Shown here one piece after another: positions 20,135 through 29,624 of a stretch of DNA of 64,000 nucleotides. This DNA comes from VXPW01 sp965115815 (GTDB lineage Bacteria > Pseudomonadota > Alphaproteobacteria > TMED109). The notes below the pieces were generated by a model, which saw only the letters and a list, made by a program, of their open reading frames with translations, had not been told where the DNA came from and did not search any database. How positions within the stretch are numbered: the stretch's first letter is position 1; each line of letters begins with the position of its first letter. The stretch covers positions 1,984,001 through 2,048,000 of the forward strand of contig OZ220465.1 of NCBI GenBank assembly GCA_965115815.1, in the 5' to 3' direction. The translations under genes and the position numbers were made by a program.

Positions 20135-21711
20135 GCCCGCAGCCGGAAACGCTGGATCTTCCCTGTCGCCGTCCGGGGGAGGTCCGCCACGATCGTGATC
20201 CAGCGCGGGTACTTGTAGCGTGCCAGCCCGGTCTGGCAGAACGCCTTCAATTCCTCCGCCAGCCGATCGGGTGGACGCTCGCTTCCGCCCTTCAGCACCA
20301 CGAATGCCTCCGGCTTGATCAGTCCCTTGTCGTCCTTCCGGCCCACCACCGCGGCCTCCAGCACAACCGGGTGCGCCATCAGGCGCGCCTCGATTTCGAC
20401 GGGCGAAACCCAGATGCCGCCCACCTTGAGCATGTCGTCGCTTCGACCGTGGCAGGTAAAGTACCCGTCCGCGTCCCGGCTGTACGAATCCCCTGTCCGG
20501 ATCCAGCCGTCCGCGATCACCTCAGCTGTCCGTTCGGGCTGATTCCAGTATCGCGACATGGCGGAATCCCCGCGGATCCAGAGGTCACCGACTTCGCCCG
20601 GCCCGACTTCGAGCCTTCGATTATCGAGAATGCGTGCGGCATACCCGGGCACCAACTTGCCGCTGCACCCGGACCGGGCATCGGACGCGGTGTTCGTGAT
20701 GAAGATGTGGAGCAGTTCGGTCGTGCCGATTCCGTCCAAGATGGTCAGCCCGGTCGCCTCCCGCCATTGCTCAAGGATCCCCGCGGGCAGCGGCTCGCCG
20801 GCGGAAACACAAGCCCGTACGCTCGACAGGTCGGGAGAAATATCACTCAAGATATTGAGTTGCTGTGCAAACATGGTAGGTACCGCGTAGTACACGGTCG
20901 GTCGAAACCGCCGGACATGCTCGAAGACGGCTGCGGGGGTCGGCCTTCCGGCAAACAGTACCGACTGCCCTCCGGTCCACAACGGAAATGTCAGCGCATT
21001 TCCGAGCCCATAGGCGAAGAACAGCTTGGGCACCGAGAAATGCACGTCGGCGGCCGTGATGCCGAGCACTTCGACGCCGTAGAACTGGCTCGTGACGACC
21101 ATGTCCCGGTGCGCATGCACCACCCCTTTGGGCGGGCCGGTCGACCCGGACGTGTACAGCCAGAAACAATCCGAATCCGCGGCAGTGGGAACCGGATCGA
21201 GATCGGGCCCGGCCTGGCGCATGCATGCTGCCAGCGAACGGCCGGCGCCGTACACGGCAAGCCGATGCGCCGGAGCGGGCGTGGCGGCGGCAAGAGCCGC
21301 TTCCATTTCGGTGGCCACCTCCGGCGACCAGAGCACGCATGCGGCGCCGGAATCCTCGATCATGTACCGAAAGTCGCGGGCGCGCAGCAGCGTGTTGACC
21401 GGCACGGGCACGAATCCGGCCTTGATGGCTCCCCAGAACACAAAGAAGAACGCGGGCGAATCGGTGACCGCCATGAGCACCCGGTCGCCACTCCGAAGGC
21501 CGAAGCGGGCCAGCGCGTTTCCGGCCCGGTTGACCTGTTCGACGAGTTCGCCGTAGCTCACGTCGCCTTCCACCGAACGAATCGCGATGCGGGGTCCGCG
21601 TCCTTCCGCTACGTGCCGATCGATGAACACTGCGGCCGCATTGAACGATTCGGCAAAGACAAGGGTCGCGGGTGTCGTCGACGGGTCGATATCGACGGTG
21701 TTCCGATCCAT
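20131..21711 (-). CDS. Benzoate-CoA ligase
   Basis: 526 residues of the acyl-CoA synthetase superfamily. It contains the AMP-binding motif YTSGSTGPPKGVVHAHRDM, the benzoate-CoA ligase segment FSVPKLFFAYGLGNALTFPL, GIGTTELLHIFI, and the A8/A10 motifs SDDMLKVGGIWVSP and TATGKIQRFRL with the catalytic lysine. It activates benzoate (or a substituted benzoate) to benzoyl-CoA in the cytoplasm at the cost of ATP to AMP. It lies 3 bases downstream of boxB on the same strand, at the end of a boxC-boxB-ligase transcript. Confidence 0.88.
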   Translation of the reverse strand: MDRNTVDIDPSTTPATLVFAESFNAAAVFIDRHVAEGRGPRIAIRSVEGDVSYGELVEQVNRAGNALARFGLRSGDRVLMAVTDSPAFFFVFWGAIKAGFVPVPVNTLLRARDFRYMIEDSGAACVLWSPEVATEMEAALAAATPAPAHRLAVYGAGRSLAACMRQAGPDLDPVPTAADSDCFWLYTSGSTGPPKGVVHAHRDMVVTSQFYGVEVLGITAADVHFSVPKLFFAYGLGNALTFPLWTGGQSVLFAGRPTPAAVFEHVRRFRPTVYYAVPTMFAQQLNILSDISPDLSSVRACVSAGEPLPAGILEQWREATGLTILDGIGTTELLHIFITNTASDARSGCSGKLVPGYAARILDNRRLEVGPGEVGDLWIRGDSAMSRYWNQPERTAEVIADGWIRTGDSYSRDADGYFTCHGRSDDMLKVGGIWVSPVEIEARLMAHPVVLEAAVVGRKDDKGLIKPEAFVVLKGGSERPPDRLAEELKAFCQTGLARYKYPRWITIVADLPRTATGKIQRFRLRA

Positions 21712-21714
21712 CGG

Positions 21715-23130
21715 CTAGTGGAACCGCACGTAGTCGTAGTCCAGCGGCTGGCCGTGAATCCCGCGCCGCGGCGGTGCGATCCAGCCTGCCACCTTGCCCG
21801 GCTCCGTCACCGGCACCATCAGCGAACGCACGAACGCCCGCTCGGCGTCGGTCGGCAGCCACGCGTCCTTTCGACGGTCCCAGCACCCGTCCTCCAGCAC
21901 CTCGCCCTCGGGGGACGCATGAATTCCGGCAAAGACCCCGATCGATCGGTGGAACTTTTCGTCCGGAAGCGTCAGTTCGAAATCTAGGGCATGCGCGCGG
22001 ATGATCCGGTTGAAGCGGTCGAGGCCGCGCTGACTGTCGAGCGTGAAGTCCTGCCGGAGTAGAAGGTTCATGCCCGCGCGGGCAGGAATCAGGTCCGTTG
22101 CGATCCCCTCGACCGTGACGTTCGGGATCCGGAGTTGCTGGTCGGCAAGGACGTGATCGTCCTTCCGTCTTCCCTCGCGGTAGCGGCCCTTCAGACCCAT
22201 GGAAAAGTAATTCGCCGCGTTCGTCGAGCGCTCGGAACCGAACAGGTCCAGACAGATGGAGTAGTGAAAATTGATCCATTTCTGGATGAGGGGCAGGGGA
22301 ATGCCGCCGACCGCACCGATATCGACCGTGTCATGCTCGCGCATCAGCTCGCAGGAACGCTGCACGATCCGCATGAGACCGCTTTCCCCGACGAACATGT
22401 GATGCGCCTCCTCGGTCAGCATGAACCGGCACGTGCGCGCCAAGGGGTCGAAACCGGATTCCGAAAGCGCCGCCAGCTGAAATTTTCCGTCCCGATCCTG
22501 AAAATACGTGAACATGAAGAACGACAGCCAGTCTTCCGTCCGTTCGTTGAAGGCCTGCAGGATGCGCGGCCGGTCGGGGTCGCCGGCATGGCGCTCGAGC
22601 AGGGCCTCGGCCTCCTCCCTCCCGTCCCGGCCGAAATGGGCGTGCAGCAGGTAGACCATGGCCCAGAGATGCCGGCCTTCCTCCACGTTGACCTGATAGA
22701 GGTTGCGCAGATCGTACAGGGAGGGAGCCGTCCGGCCCAGCTGACGCTGCTGTTCGACCGATGCGGGCTCGGTATCGCCTTGGGTGGTGATCAAGCGGCG
22801 CAATTCCGCACGATACTCACCGGGGACTTCGGACCATACCGGTCGCCCCCGGTGGTCTCCGAAACCGATCGTCCGGTCGGCTTCCGGGCGGGCCAGGAAG
22901 ATGCCCCACCGGTAGTCCGGCATGCGGACATGATCGAAATGGGCCCATCCGTCCGCTTCCACGCTGACGGCAGTTCTGAGATAGACCTGACAATTGCTTG
23001 ATTCCGAGGGACCCATCTCGTTCCACCAGCGAAGGTAGGCGGGCTGCCATCGTTCCAGGGCCCGCAGCAGGCGGCGGTCGTCGCCCAACCCGACGTTGTT
23101 GGGAATGATCTCGTTGTAGTCGGCGTGCAT
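21715..23130 (-). CDS. boxB: Benzoyl-CoA 2,3-epoxidase catalytic subunit BoxB
   Basis: 471 residues, close to the size of characterised BoxB. The start at 23130 gives MHADYNEIIPNNVGLGDDRR, the conserved BoxB N-terminus. Diiron ligand regions are visible as VEEGRHLWAMVYLL and LTEEAHHMFVGESGL (E and ExxH pairs). With the reductase BoxA it uses O2 and NADPH-derived electrons to form 2,3-epoxybenzoyl-CoA. It begins 4 bases after the boxC stop. BoxA itself is not encoded in this window. Confidence 0.92.
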   Translation of the reverse strand: MHADYNEIIPNNVGLGDDRRLLRALERWQPAYLRWWNEMGPSESSNCQVYLRTAVSVEADGWAHFDHVRMPDYRWGIFLARPEADRTIGFGDHRGRPVWSEVPGEYRAELRRLITTQGDTEPASVEQQRQLGRTAPSLYDLRNLYQVNVEEGRHLWAMVYLLHAHFGRDGREEAEALLERHAGDPDRPRILQAFNERTEDWLSFFMFTYFQDRDGKFQLAALSESGFDPLARTCRFMLTEEAHHMFVGESGLMRIVQRSCELMREHDTVDIGAVGGIPLPLIQKWINFHYSICLDLFGSERSTNAANYFSMGLKGRYREGRRKDDHVLADQQLRIPNVTVEGIATDLIPARAGMNLLLRQDFTLDSQRGLDRFNRIIRAHALDFELTLPDEKFHRSIGVFAGIHASPEGEVLEDGCWDRRKDAWLPTDAERAFVRSLMVPVTEPGKVAGWIAPPRRGIHGQPLDYDYVRFH

Positions 23131-23134
23131 GCTC

Positions 23135-24820
23135 TCAAACCCGCGTAGGGTCGAAATCGGGCTGCTTCCCCGACCCGTACACCCCCAGCGCCCCGTCCGT
23201 TCCGACGGCATTGGGACGCTGAAAGATCCAGTTCTGCCACGCACTGAGACGGGCGAAGATCTTGCTCTCGACGGTTTCCGGTCCCGGAAACCGGAGATTC
23301 GCCTCCATGCCGGTCAGCGCGTCGGGCGAAAACGAGGCTCGTTCCTCGATTGCGAGCCGAACTTCGTCCTTCCAATCGATGTCGTCCGGGGCAAACGTGA
23401 CCAGTCCGAGACGCTCCGCATCTGCTGCGGTCAAATCCTCGTCCACGCACGCGCGGACGGTGTCCGTCGCTCCCGGGTTGCCCAGAAAGCGCGTGTGCAG
23501 GCGGGTCAGGCCGGTACACATGGGCAGGGATCCGAAGTTCATGGCCGTCGGACGAACCGCGGCCGGGGGCAGGCCGGAGGTTTCGAACGTGCCCGTCAGC
23601 ATGAAGGACCGGTCGGCGGCGAGGGCCGTCTCCAGGAGGGTTCCCGCAAAACAGGATCCGGGTTCGATCAGCGCGATCAGGGATCGGGACGAGACGTCCA
23701 TCCGCTTGAGGGTCCGCCGCCAGGACAGCGTGATCTCCCGCACCAGCCAGTGCCCGGCATGCCTCAGCAGGAACTCGTCATGCGCCGCAACGTGGGCAAG
23801 GTCGCCGGCGCTTCGCAGAATCCAGGTTCCGATGTCCGGTTCGTTGAAGCGCAGGTGAAGAATCGCGTCGTCCAGTTCCCGGGACAGCGCCAGCGCCCAG
23901 TAGCCGTCACCCTCGGCCCGGATTCCGTCGGGCCCCGTGGGCGGAAGACGATCCGGACCCCGCAGCCGGAATGTTGCCGTTCGGGCGGTTCGATCGATCC
24001 GGATCCGGAGGTTCGGGTACCGAACTTCGTCCCCGGACCGTTCCCGGTGAAGCCGTGTCAGCGGCATGCCTTCCGCGTGTGCGGGCCGATCGGACGCGTT
24101 CGCCAGAGCCTCCGCCCGAGCGCGCACGAGGGCCCGGAGGTTCGAACGCGGCGCCAGTGCATCCACGAGATTCCAGTCCAGCGCACGCCGCCCACGCACA
24201 CCTTCCCCGGTGGTGCAGAACACGTCCGCACGGTCGCGCCGGACCCGTCTTTTGTCCACCACGCGGGTCAGTCCGCCGGTGCCGGGCAGGACCGCGAGCA
24301 GCGGAACCTCGGGAAGCGAAACCGCGCTGAAGCCGTCATCGACGAGCACGATGTCCTGGCACGCCAGCGCCAGCTCGTACCCGCCTCCGGCCGCGGTTCC
24401 GTTGATCATGCAGAGATAGGTCTGGCCCGATTCCGACGTCGCTTCTTCGATCGCGTTTCGGGTTTCGTTCGTGAACTTGCAGAAGTTCACCTTCGCAGCG
24501 TGCGTGGCTTTTGCCAGCATCGGGATGTTCGCTCCCGCGGAGAACACCCGGTCCAGCGCGGATGTGATCACGACCGCACCCACGCCCGGATGCTCGAATC
24601 GAAGCCGCTGCACGGCATCATGCAGTTCGATGTCGACCCCGAGGTCATACGAATTCAGCTTGAGTTCGTACCCGGTCTGGATTCCCCCCTGCTCATCCAC
24701 GTCCAAGGTCAGCGTGGCAATCCGACCGTCAATGTCCATCCGCCAATGGCGATATCGGGATGGATGCGTGTCGAACGTGACGACCGGACCGGGGGAGGGC
24801 GGAGGAGGGGATATACTCAT
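23135..24820 (-). CDS. boxC: 2,3-epoxybenzoyl-CoA dihydrolase BoxC
   Basis: 561 residues with two crotonase-type halves. The first contains FSAGANIPMLAKATHAAKVN and INGTAAGGGYELALACQDIV; the second contains ALIEPGSCFAGTLLETALAA and the C-terminal AWQNWIFQRPNAVGTDGALG typical of BoxC. It hydrolytically opens the epoxide ring to give dehydroadipyl-CoA semialdehyde and formate. I chose the ATG at 24820 (MSISPPPPSPGPVV) because the sequence upstream of it does not resemble the family. It is the first gene of the box transcript. Confidence 0.92.
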   Translation of the reverse strand: MSISPPPPSPGPVVTFDTHPSRYRHWRMDIDGRIATLTLDVDEQGGIQTGYELKLNSYDLGVDIELHDAVQRLRFEHPGVGAVVITSALDRVFSAGANIPMLAKATHAAKVNFCKFTNETRNAIEEATSESGQTYLCMINGTAAGGGYELALACQDIVLVDDGFSAVSLPEVPLLAVLPGTGGLTRVVDKRRVRRDRADVFCTTGEGVRGRRALDWNLVDALAPRSNLRALVRARAEALANASDRPAHAEGMPLTRLHRERSGDEVRYPNLRIRIDRTARTATFRLRGPDRLPPTGPDGIRAEGDGYWALALSRELDDAILHLRFNEPDIGTWILRSAGDLAHVAAHDEFLLRHAGHWLVREITLSWRRTLKRMDVSSRSLIALIEPGSCFAGTLLETALAADRSFMLTGTFETSGLPPAAVRPTAMNFGSLPMCTGLTRLHTRFLGNPGATDTVRACVDEDLTAADAERLGLVTFAPDDIDWKDEVRLAIEERASFSPDALTGMEANLRFPGPETVESKIFARLSAWQNWIFQRPNAVGTDGALGVYGSGKQPDFDPTRV

Positions 24821-25254
24821 GAAGCACGACCCGGAAGCCTGTGGTACGAGCGGAAGAGCACGGCTTGACGCAGTGTCGGCATCATGCCAGCGCAACGGGG
24901 CAAAAGGCAAATCCGGAGGGTGGCGGCAACCGGTCCCGTGGACGTCTTCCGAAACGGAAGCGGATCCGGATCGCCGGCCGCCGCCTCAGAATGCTACTGG
25001 AGACCCGACCGGGAACCGACCGGAAACCGGTTCCGGTGTTCCTGCACGAGGGGCTCCGATCCGTGCGACTCTGGCGGGATTTTCCGGCGAGGATCGGTAC
25101 AGCATGCGGTCTCCCCGGTCGGGTCTATTCCCGTTACGGCCACGGCGCGCATCCGATGTCCCGGAGACCGGTCGCACCGGTTGGTACATGCATGAGGAGG
25201 CACTGGAAAATTGACCCGCGCTCCGATCTGCACTCGGGTTCGACGACGTGATCC
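24821..25254. other. No gene identified upstream of boxC
   Basis: This presumably holds the promoter of the box operon, but no regulator gene (BoxR) or clear operator was recognised. The short open frames here show no family motif. Confidence 0.4.
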
Positions 25255-25260
25255 TCATTA

Positions 25261-25453
25261 GTGCCTGCCCGGAAAATCCCTAAGAGTCGGATTCCATGAG
25301 TGAAAGCCCAATATTGACAGGGCGAAGATTCATCGAATCCAGCCTGATTTCAGCGGAATATGTCGTCATATGCTCTCAAAGAAGGAATCTTCGGTTCTCC
25401 AGATTCCAAATATGGTTGCATATACAATGTGTTGTGATTTTCCGTGCAGATAC
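25261..25453. mobile_element. MITE-B copy 1 (193 bp)
   Basis: Ends GTGCCTGCCCGGAAAATC and, inverted, GTATCTGCACGGAAAATC. It is flanked by a perfect 6 bp repeat TCATTA (25255-25260 and 25454-25459). An inverted copy of exactly the same length lies at 42669. The ends resemble those of the ISNCY-like element (GTGCCCGCCCGAAAA), which also makes 6 bp duplications. Confidence 0.92.
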
Positions 25454-25459
25454 TCATTA

Positions 25460-26119
25460 AGCACAGCGATGGTGCATCCATCGCGCGCATCCACGCTGCG
25501 TCCGGTCGGTGGCCGGTGTGCTCAGCGGTTCTCGAGGCTCCGCACGTCTATGTCGAAGAGCGCACGATGGCCGGCGTCAGGGCAGCCGAAAAGGCCACGT
25601 CGGCTCCGCACAGGGGATAGGATCGAGAGGCATCATGCCGACGGCGCGAAAACCTTCCTCGGCTCGAGCCTCATCTGGCTCGACCCCGCGTTCCGGTCTT
25701 GGGAGATCACTCCCTGCCTGCGGAACGTTCGGCGCCCGTGCTCCTTATTCAGGATTCAGGGCACGGAGAACGAGTACGCCACCGTGCGGCAGCTCGACCG
25801 CATCGTGCAGCACGGCCAAGGGCCCGTAAAGACGGTGGCTGCTTGCGCATTGTCGCCACGCTCCGCACCGCGCCAACTGGAGACGGTGCGGCGGCGCATG
25901 CGCAACTTCCTCCTCCTGCAGGGTCTCGCCCGACAAGGGTCCGTAAGGTGCCCGGCGCGGGCGGGTCTTCACGACGCACCGCCCGCGCTGTTCGACCGTG
26001 CGATCGCTTGCAGCGTTGCCGGAGGCCCGGCCGGTCAAGAAGCGGCGTCCGCATCCCTCCCGATCCGCTCTGTAGGCGAACGACGGATGATTCGGAAGGA
26101 CAGGCGATTTTCCCCGGCG
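25460..26119. other. No recognisable gene
   Basis: About 660 bases right of MITE-B. Several frames stay open for 100 codons but none shows a motif I can assign. High GC makes such frames expected. It may be a decayed gene. Confidence 0.35.
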
Positions 26120-26602
26120 CTACATCGATTGAATCTGCCAAGTACCGTCGGGATTCCGGCAGGCCCGGCCGACTCCGGTGTGCACCTCGCCTCCGATCAC
26201 GATTTCCTGGACGTACTCGCGGCAGTAGGTGTCCCCGACGACGATTGCTTCTTTGGGGGTAACCGTGCCGGAATTTCCGGTATCGGGATTCGACCAGGCA
26301 ACCGGCGTTCCGCTGCGGGTGTGTTCCAGTGCGTTCTGAGCAGTGCGCTCCGCATAGAGCTGGTCCGCCTTGTCGAGACTCGATCCGATCTCGCTTCCCA
26401 GAGCCGCACCGATCAACGTGCCGACCCCCACGGCCACCAGTTTTCCATCCCCCTTGCCGAACTGCGATCCTGCAACTCCGCCGGCAATGGCACCGGCGAG
26501 CGTTCCGAACTGCTGCTTCGGCCCACTGGACTGGCAGGCCGTCAGGCCGATCGAGAGAACAAGCAGCCCCAGAAGGCTGCGAAACGGGATTTTGGTGTTC
26601 AT
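26120..26602 (-). CDS. Glycine-zipper 2TM lipoprotein
   Basis: 160 residues from ATG 26602. The lipoprotein signal peptide ends LSIGLTACQSS. The glycine zipper follows: FGTLAGAIAGGVAGSQFGKG and LIGAALGSEIGSSLD. The C-terminal half contains YCREYVQEIVIGGEVHTGVG, as in the 17 kDa surface-antigen-like family. It is probably anchored in the outer membrane with a hairpin across the envelope; the function is not known. Confidence 0.82.
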   Translation of the reverse strand: MNTKIPFRSLLGLLVLSIGLTACQSSGPKQQFGTLAGAIAGGVAGSQFGKGDGKLVAVGVGTLIGAALGSEIGSSLDKADQLYAERTAQNALEHTRSGTPVAWSNPDTGNSGTVTPKEAIVVGDTYCREYVQEIVIGGEVHTGVGRACRNPDGTWQIQSM

Positions 26603-27109
26603 GATTCGGATTCCTGCAAATTTGAGCGGTACGGTGCGCGAGCCCACCTGCCCGAACGCCACCTGCGTTCCATTCTAGGATATAGGGTACGGAATCGCAG
26701 CTTCGCTGCCATCCCGCATCCACCCGTCCTCGTCATGGCTAGGGAAGGGGCACGTTGCGGCCCTCACCGGGAGCGGTTCGGATTCTCTGGACCGGAATGG
26801 CTGACGGAACGTTCGTGCGGGCCCCGGACTGCGCCAAGGAATCCCGTCCGGCGCACCTGCGCAAGGCGTGCATGCAGGTCCGAGGCGACAGGATCCGGAA
26901 CGGAGTCCGGTACCTTGCTCGCCGATCGCCGTCAAAACCTGCCGGTCGAGATGCGGTCCGGGCCCGCCGACGCCTGTAGGGCGTCCGCAATTCGGCGTCC
27001 CGGCAATTCCGGCTGCGATTGAAGCTGCCTCGCCCCCGACCTACATGGGTCGGGAGGATTGCAGGGTGCGGTCACCGCCAACGAAGGACGACCGGACTGC
27101 AGAGGAGAA
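26603..27109. other. Intergenic, no gene identified
   Basis: This lies between the divergent lipoprotein and dps genes. A purine-rich ribosome site AGAGGAG lies at 27101, directly before the dps start. No promoter could be assigned with confidence. Confidence 0.4.
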
Positions 27110-27610
27110 ATGCCCATGCCGGAACCCCGGACGAGTCGACCCATTGACATCGGGATTTCCGCGGCCCACCGGAAGGCCATAGCCGACGGCCTTTCGCGCG
27201 TGCTCGCGGACAGCTACACGCTCTACCTCAAGACCCACAACTATCACTGGAACGTGAAGGGGCCTCTGTTCAATACCCTGCACCTGATGTTCGAACAGCA
27301 GTACAACGAGCTCGCGCTCGCCGTGGACCAGGTCGCGGAACGCATCCGGGCTCTGGACTACCCGGCGCCAGGCTCCTACGCCAGCTACGCCCGATTGACC
27401 TCCATCCCGGAGGAAGAGGGCGTTCCGACGGCAGAGAACATGATCGCGAACCTGCTGGCCGGCCACGAGACCGTGGCGCGGACGGCGCGCGAAGTGTTTC
27501 CGGTCGCGGAAGCGGGCCGGGACGAGCCGACCGCCGATCTCCTGACCCAGCGTATGGACGTGCACGAAAAGACCGCATGGATGCTCCGGAGCATGCTCGG
27601 TAGCGGATGA
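27110..27610 (+). CDS. dps: Dps family DNA-protecting ferritin-like protein
   Basis: 166 residues. The ferroxidase and DNA-binding core reads LADSYTLYLKTHNYHWNVKG (conserved H, and WNVKG), LHLMFEQQYNELALAVDQVA and MDVHEKTAWMLRSML. The ATG at 27110 is preceded by AGAGGAG at a good distance. Dps dodecamers store iron, quench peroxide and compact DNA in stress or stationary phase. The gene stands alone, with the next gene convergent. Confidence 0.9.
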   Translation: MPMPEPRTSRPIDIGISAAHRKAIADGLSRVLADSYTLYLKTHNYHWNVKGPLFNTLHLMFEQQYNELALAVDQVAERIRALDYPAPGSYASYARLTSIPEEEGVPTAENMIANLLAGHETVARTAREVFPVAEAGRDEPTADLLTQRMDVHEKTAWMLRSMLGSG

Positions 27611-27654
27611 TCGCCTCCCGCGGTGCGCGCATCGCTCCGTTCCGTTCGTTCGGA

Positions 27655-28530
27655 CTACGGCTGGAGCTCCAGCTGACCCAGCATTCTTGCCGTCAGCGGG
27701 TGGTGTGCGTCGGCGAGGATCTCGAGAAACGTGAAGTGGTGGCAACCCTCTGCGAAGACCAGTTCCGCCGGAACGCCGTGCTGGCCGAGATGCGCCGCGA
27801 ACGCCCGCGACTGTTCAATCCAGCCGGATGGCTCGTCTTGACCGACTGCGACCAGCGTCGGCCAGGCGTGTCGGGGAATTCGCCGCAGCACGTCGTTCCT
27901 CGCAGCCTCGCCGGCATCGAGTCCGATCTCGTGATTGACCGACAACGTTCGCGCCACTTCCGGCTCATAGATGCCCGAAATCGCGAACAACCCCCGAACC
28001 TGCTCCGATCGCAGCACCGCTGACGGCCAAGTCTCGGCCATCAGCATCGCTGCGAGATGCGCACCGGCCGAATGGCCGTACAGATATATGCGGTCCGGAT
28101 CTCCTCCGTAGTCGGCGGCGTGCTGCACCGACCAGATCAGGCCATCGCCAATTTCCGCTGCGATCCGGCTTACCGCCACGTCCGGGCACAGGTCGTAGTT
28201 CAGATTCAGGAATACGGCGCCGGCACCGGTAAACGGCAGCGCCAAGTGGGTGTGGTCGTTCTTGTCGAGCGCCCGCCAGTACCCGCCGTGAATGAAAATC
28301 ACGATCGGAGCCGGAGCGGTAGAGCATGAAGCCTTCAGCACATCCAGGGTCTGCTTCGGCCCCGTTCCGTACCGAAGGTCGAACCGCGAACCGACGGCGA
28401 TCCGTTCGCGAGCAGAAGCCGCGGCTCGGGCCGCACGTTCCAGATGGACATCGGCGGCAGGAACGGCGATTCGCGGGTTGAAGTGCGCCTCCCGCTCGTG
28501 CGGCGCCAAGGTATTCCACGTGGTATCCAT
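27655..28530 (-). CDS. Alpha/beta hydrolase, kynurenine formamidase-like
   Basis: 291 residues. The oxyanion motif FIHGGYWRALDKNDH (HGGYW) and nucleophile motif YLYGHSAGAHLAAML are clear, with the terminal catalytic histidine in EGCHHFTFLEIL. The HGGYW variant is typical of arylformamidase-like members of the family. No other tryptophan-degradation gene is nearby, so the substrate is not established. It is divergent from mltB, with about 80 bases between starts. Confidence 0.75.
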   Translation of the reverse strand: MDTTWNTLAPHEREAHFNPRIAVPAADVHLERAARAAASARERIAVGSRFDLRYGTGPKQTLDVLKASCSTAPAPIVIFIHGGYWRALDKNDHTHLALPFTGAGAVFLNLNYDLCPDVAVSRIAAEIGDGLIWSVQHAADYGGDPDRIYLYGHSAGAHLAAMLMAETWPSAVLRSEQVRGLFAISGIYEPEVARTLSVNHEIGLDAGEAARNDVLRRIPRHAWPTLVAVGQDEPSGWIEQSRAFAAHLGQHGVPAELVFAEGCHHFTFLEILADAHHPLTARMLGQLELQP

Positions 28531-28613
28531 ATCCTCGCTCTCCGCTTATCGTGCCGTGGACGGGGCGGGCTCCCCGATCATGCCCCGGACAACAACGTAG
28601 CAGCGAGTGCACC

Positions 28614-29624
28614 ATGCAATCCAACCCTTCCTTTCGCAGCCGGCGGCATCGTGGTTCTACGGGTACCGCTGCCGTCATCGCAATGGCCGCGTGCCTGATC
28701 GCAGCACCGGCGCCGGCCAAGCCGTTCGCAGAATGGCTGGAGGGCGTGCGTGCGGAGGCCTTGGCGCGTGGGGTAGGGCAGGCCGTGCTGGACGAAGCGT
28801 TTCGTGATCTCGATGCGCCTCTCCCACGCGTCCTGGAGCTTGATCGGAAACAGTGGAAGCAGGACGTGACGCTCGAATGGTACCTCGACCGGGTGGTAAC
28901 CGACGAACGGATTCGCAGGGGCCAGAGACTGGGACGCACACACGGGAAGCTGCTGGAGCACATCGGAGCCCGGTACGGCGTGCAGCCGCGGTTTATCTTG
29001 GCGATCTGGGGTATCGAGACCCACTACGGGAAGATCACCGGCGGCTTTCCGGTCGTGGGGGCCTTGGCCACCCTCGCGTTTGACGGTCGGCGGCAGGAGT
29101 TTTTCCGGAGCGAACTGCTGGAAGCTCTCCAGATCATGGATCGGGAGCAGATGCAGCCGTCCGCCATGCTGGGCTCCTGGGCGGGCGCAATGGGGCAGAG
29201 CCAGTTCATGCCAACCAGCTTCAGCAGCTTTGCGCAGGATCACGATGGTGACGGTCGGCGCGATATCTGGACCACGGAAGCGGACGTCTTCGCTTCCATC
29301 GCGCACTACCTGCAACGTCATGGCTGGCGGGACGACATCACGTGGGGCAGGGCGGTGCAACTGCCGGGGACCATGGATTCGGGATTGATCGGGCTGGAGG
29401 TCAGACGCACGATTCCGGAATGGCAGGCGCTGGGTGTCCGGCGCGCCGACGGATCGGACCTGCCGACTCGGGCCTTGATGGCTTCTGTCGTGGCGCCGGA
29501 CCATCCGGAGGGGCCCGCGTTTCTCGTCTACGAGAATTTCCGGGTTGCGCTGGAGTACAATCGGTCCAGCCTGTACGCGACCGCAGTGGGGGTTCTCTCC
29601 GACCGGATTGCTCATGGGCTCTGA
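28614..29624 (+). CDS. mltB: Membrane-bound lytic murein transglycosylase B family protein
   Basis: 336 residues with an N-terminal signal segment (AVIAMAACLIAAPAPA). Catalytic glutamate region ILAIWGIETHYGKITGGFPV, followed by GSWAGAMGQSQFMPTSFSSF and DHDGDGRRDIW, all MltB hallmarks. It cleaves peptidoglycan glycan strands with formation of 1,6-anhydromuramic acid. The stop overlaps the rlpA start by 11 bases, an arrangement common in proteobacteria. Confidence 0.9.
   Translation: MQSNPSFRSRRHRGSTGTAAVIAMAACLIAAPAPAKPFAEWLEGVRAEALARGVGQAVLDEAFRDLDAPLPRVLELDRKQWKQDVTLEWYLDRVVTDERIRRGQRLGRTHGKLLEHIGARYGVQPRFILAIWGIETHYGKITGGFPVVGALATLAFDGRRQEFFRSELLEALQIMDREQMQPSAMLGSWAGAMGQSQFMPTSFSSFAQDHDGDGRRDIWTTEADVFASIAHYLQRHGWRDDITWGRAVQLPGTMDSGLIGLEVRRTIPEWQALGVRRADGSDLPTRALMASVVAPDHPEGPAFLVYENFRVALEYNRSSLYATAVGVLSDRIAHGL

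Noticed and set aside
24841..25251. Open frames upstream of boxC as a regulator gene
   Set aside because: No helix-turn-helix or kinase-like domain typical of BoxR is visible, and all three frames are open because of high GC.
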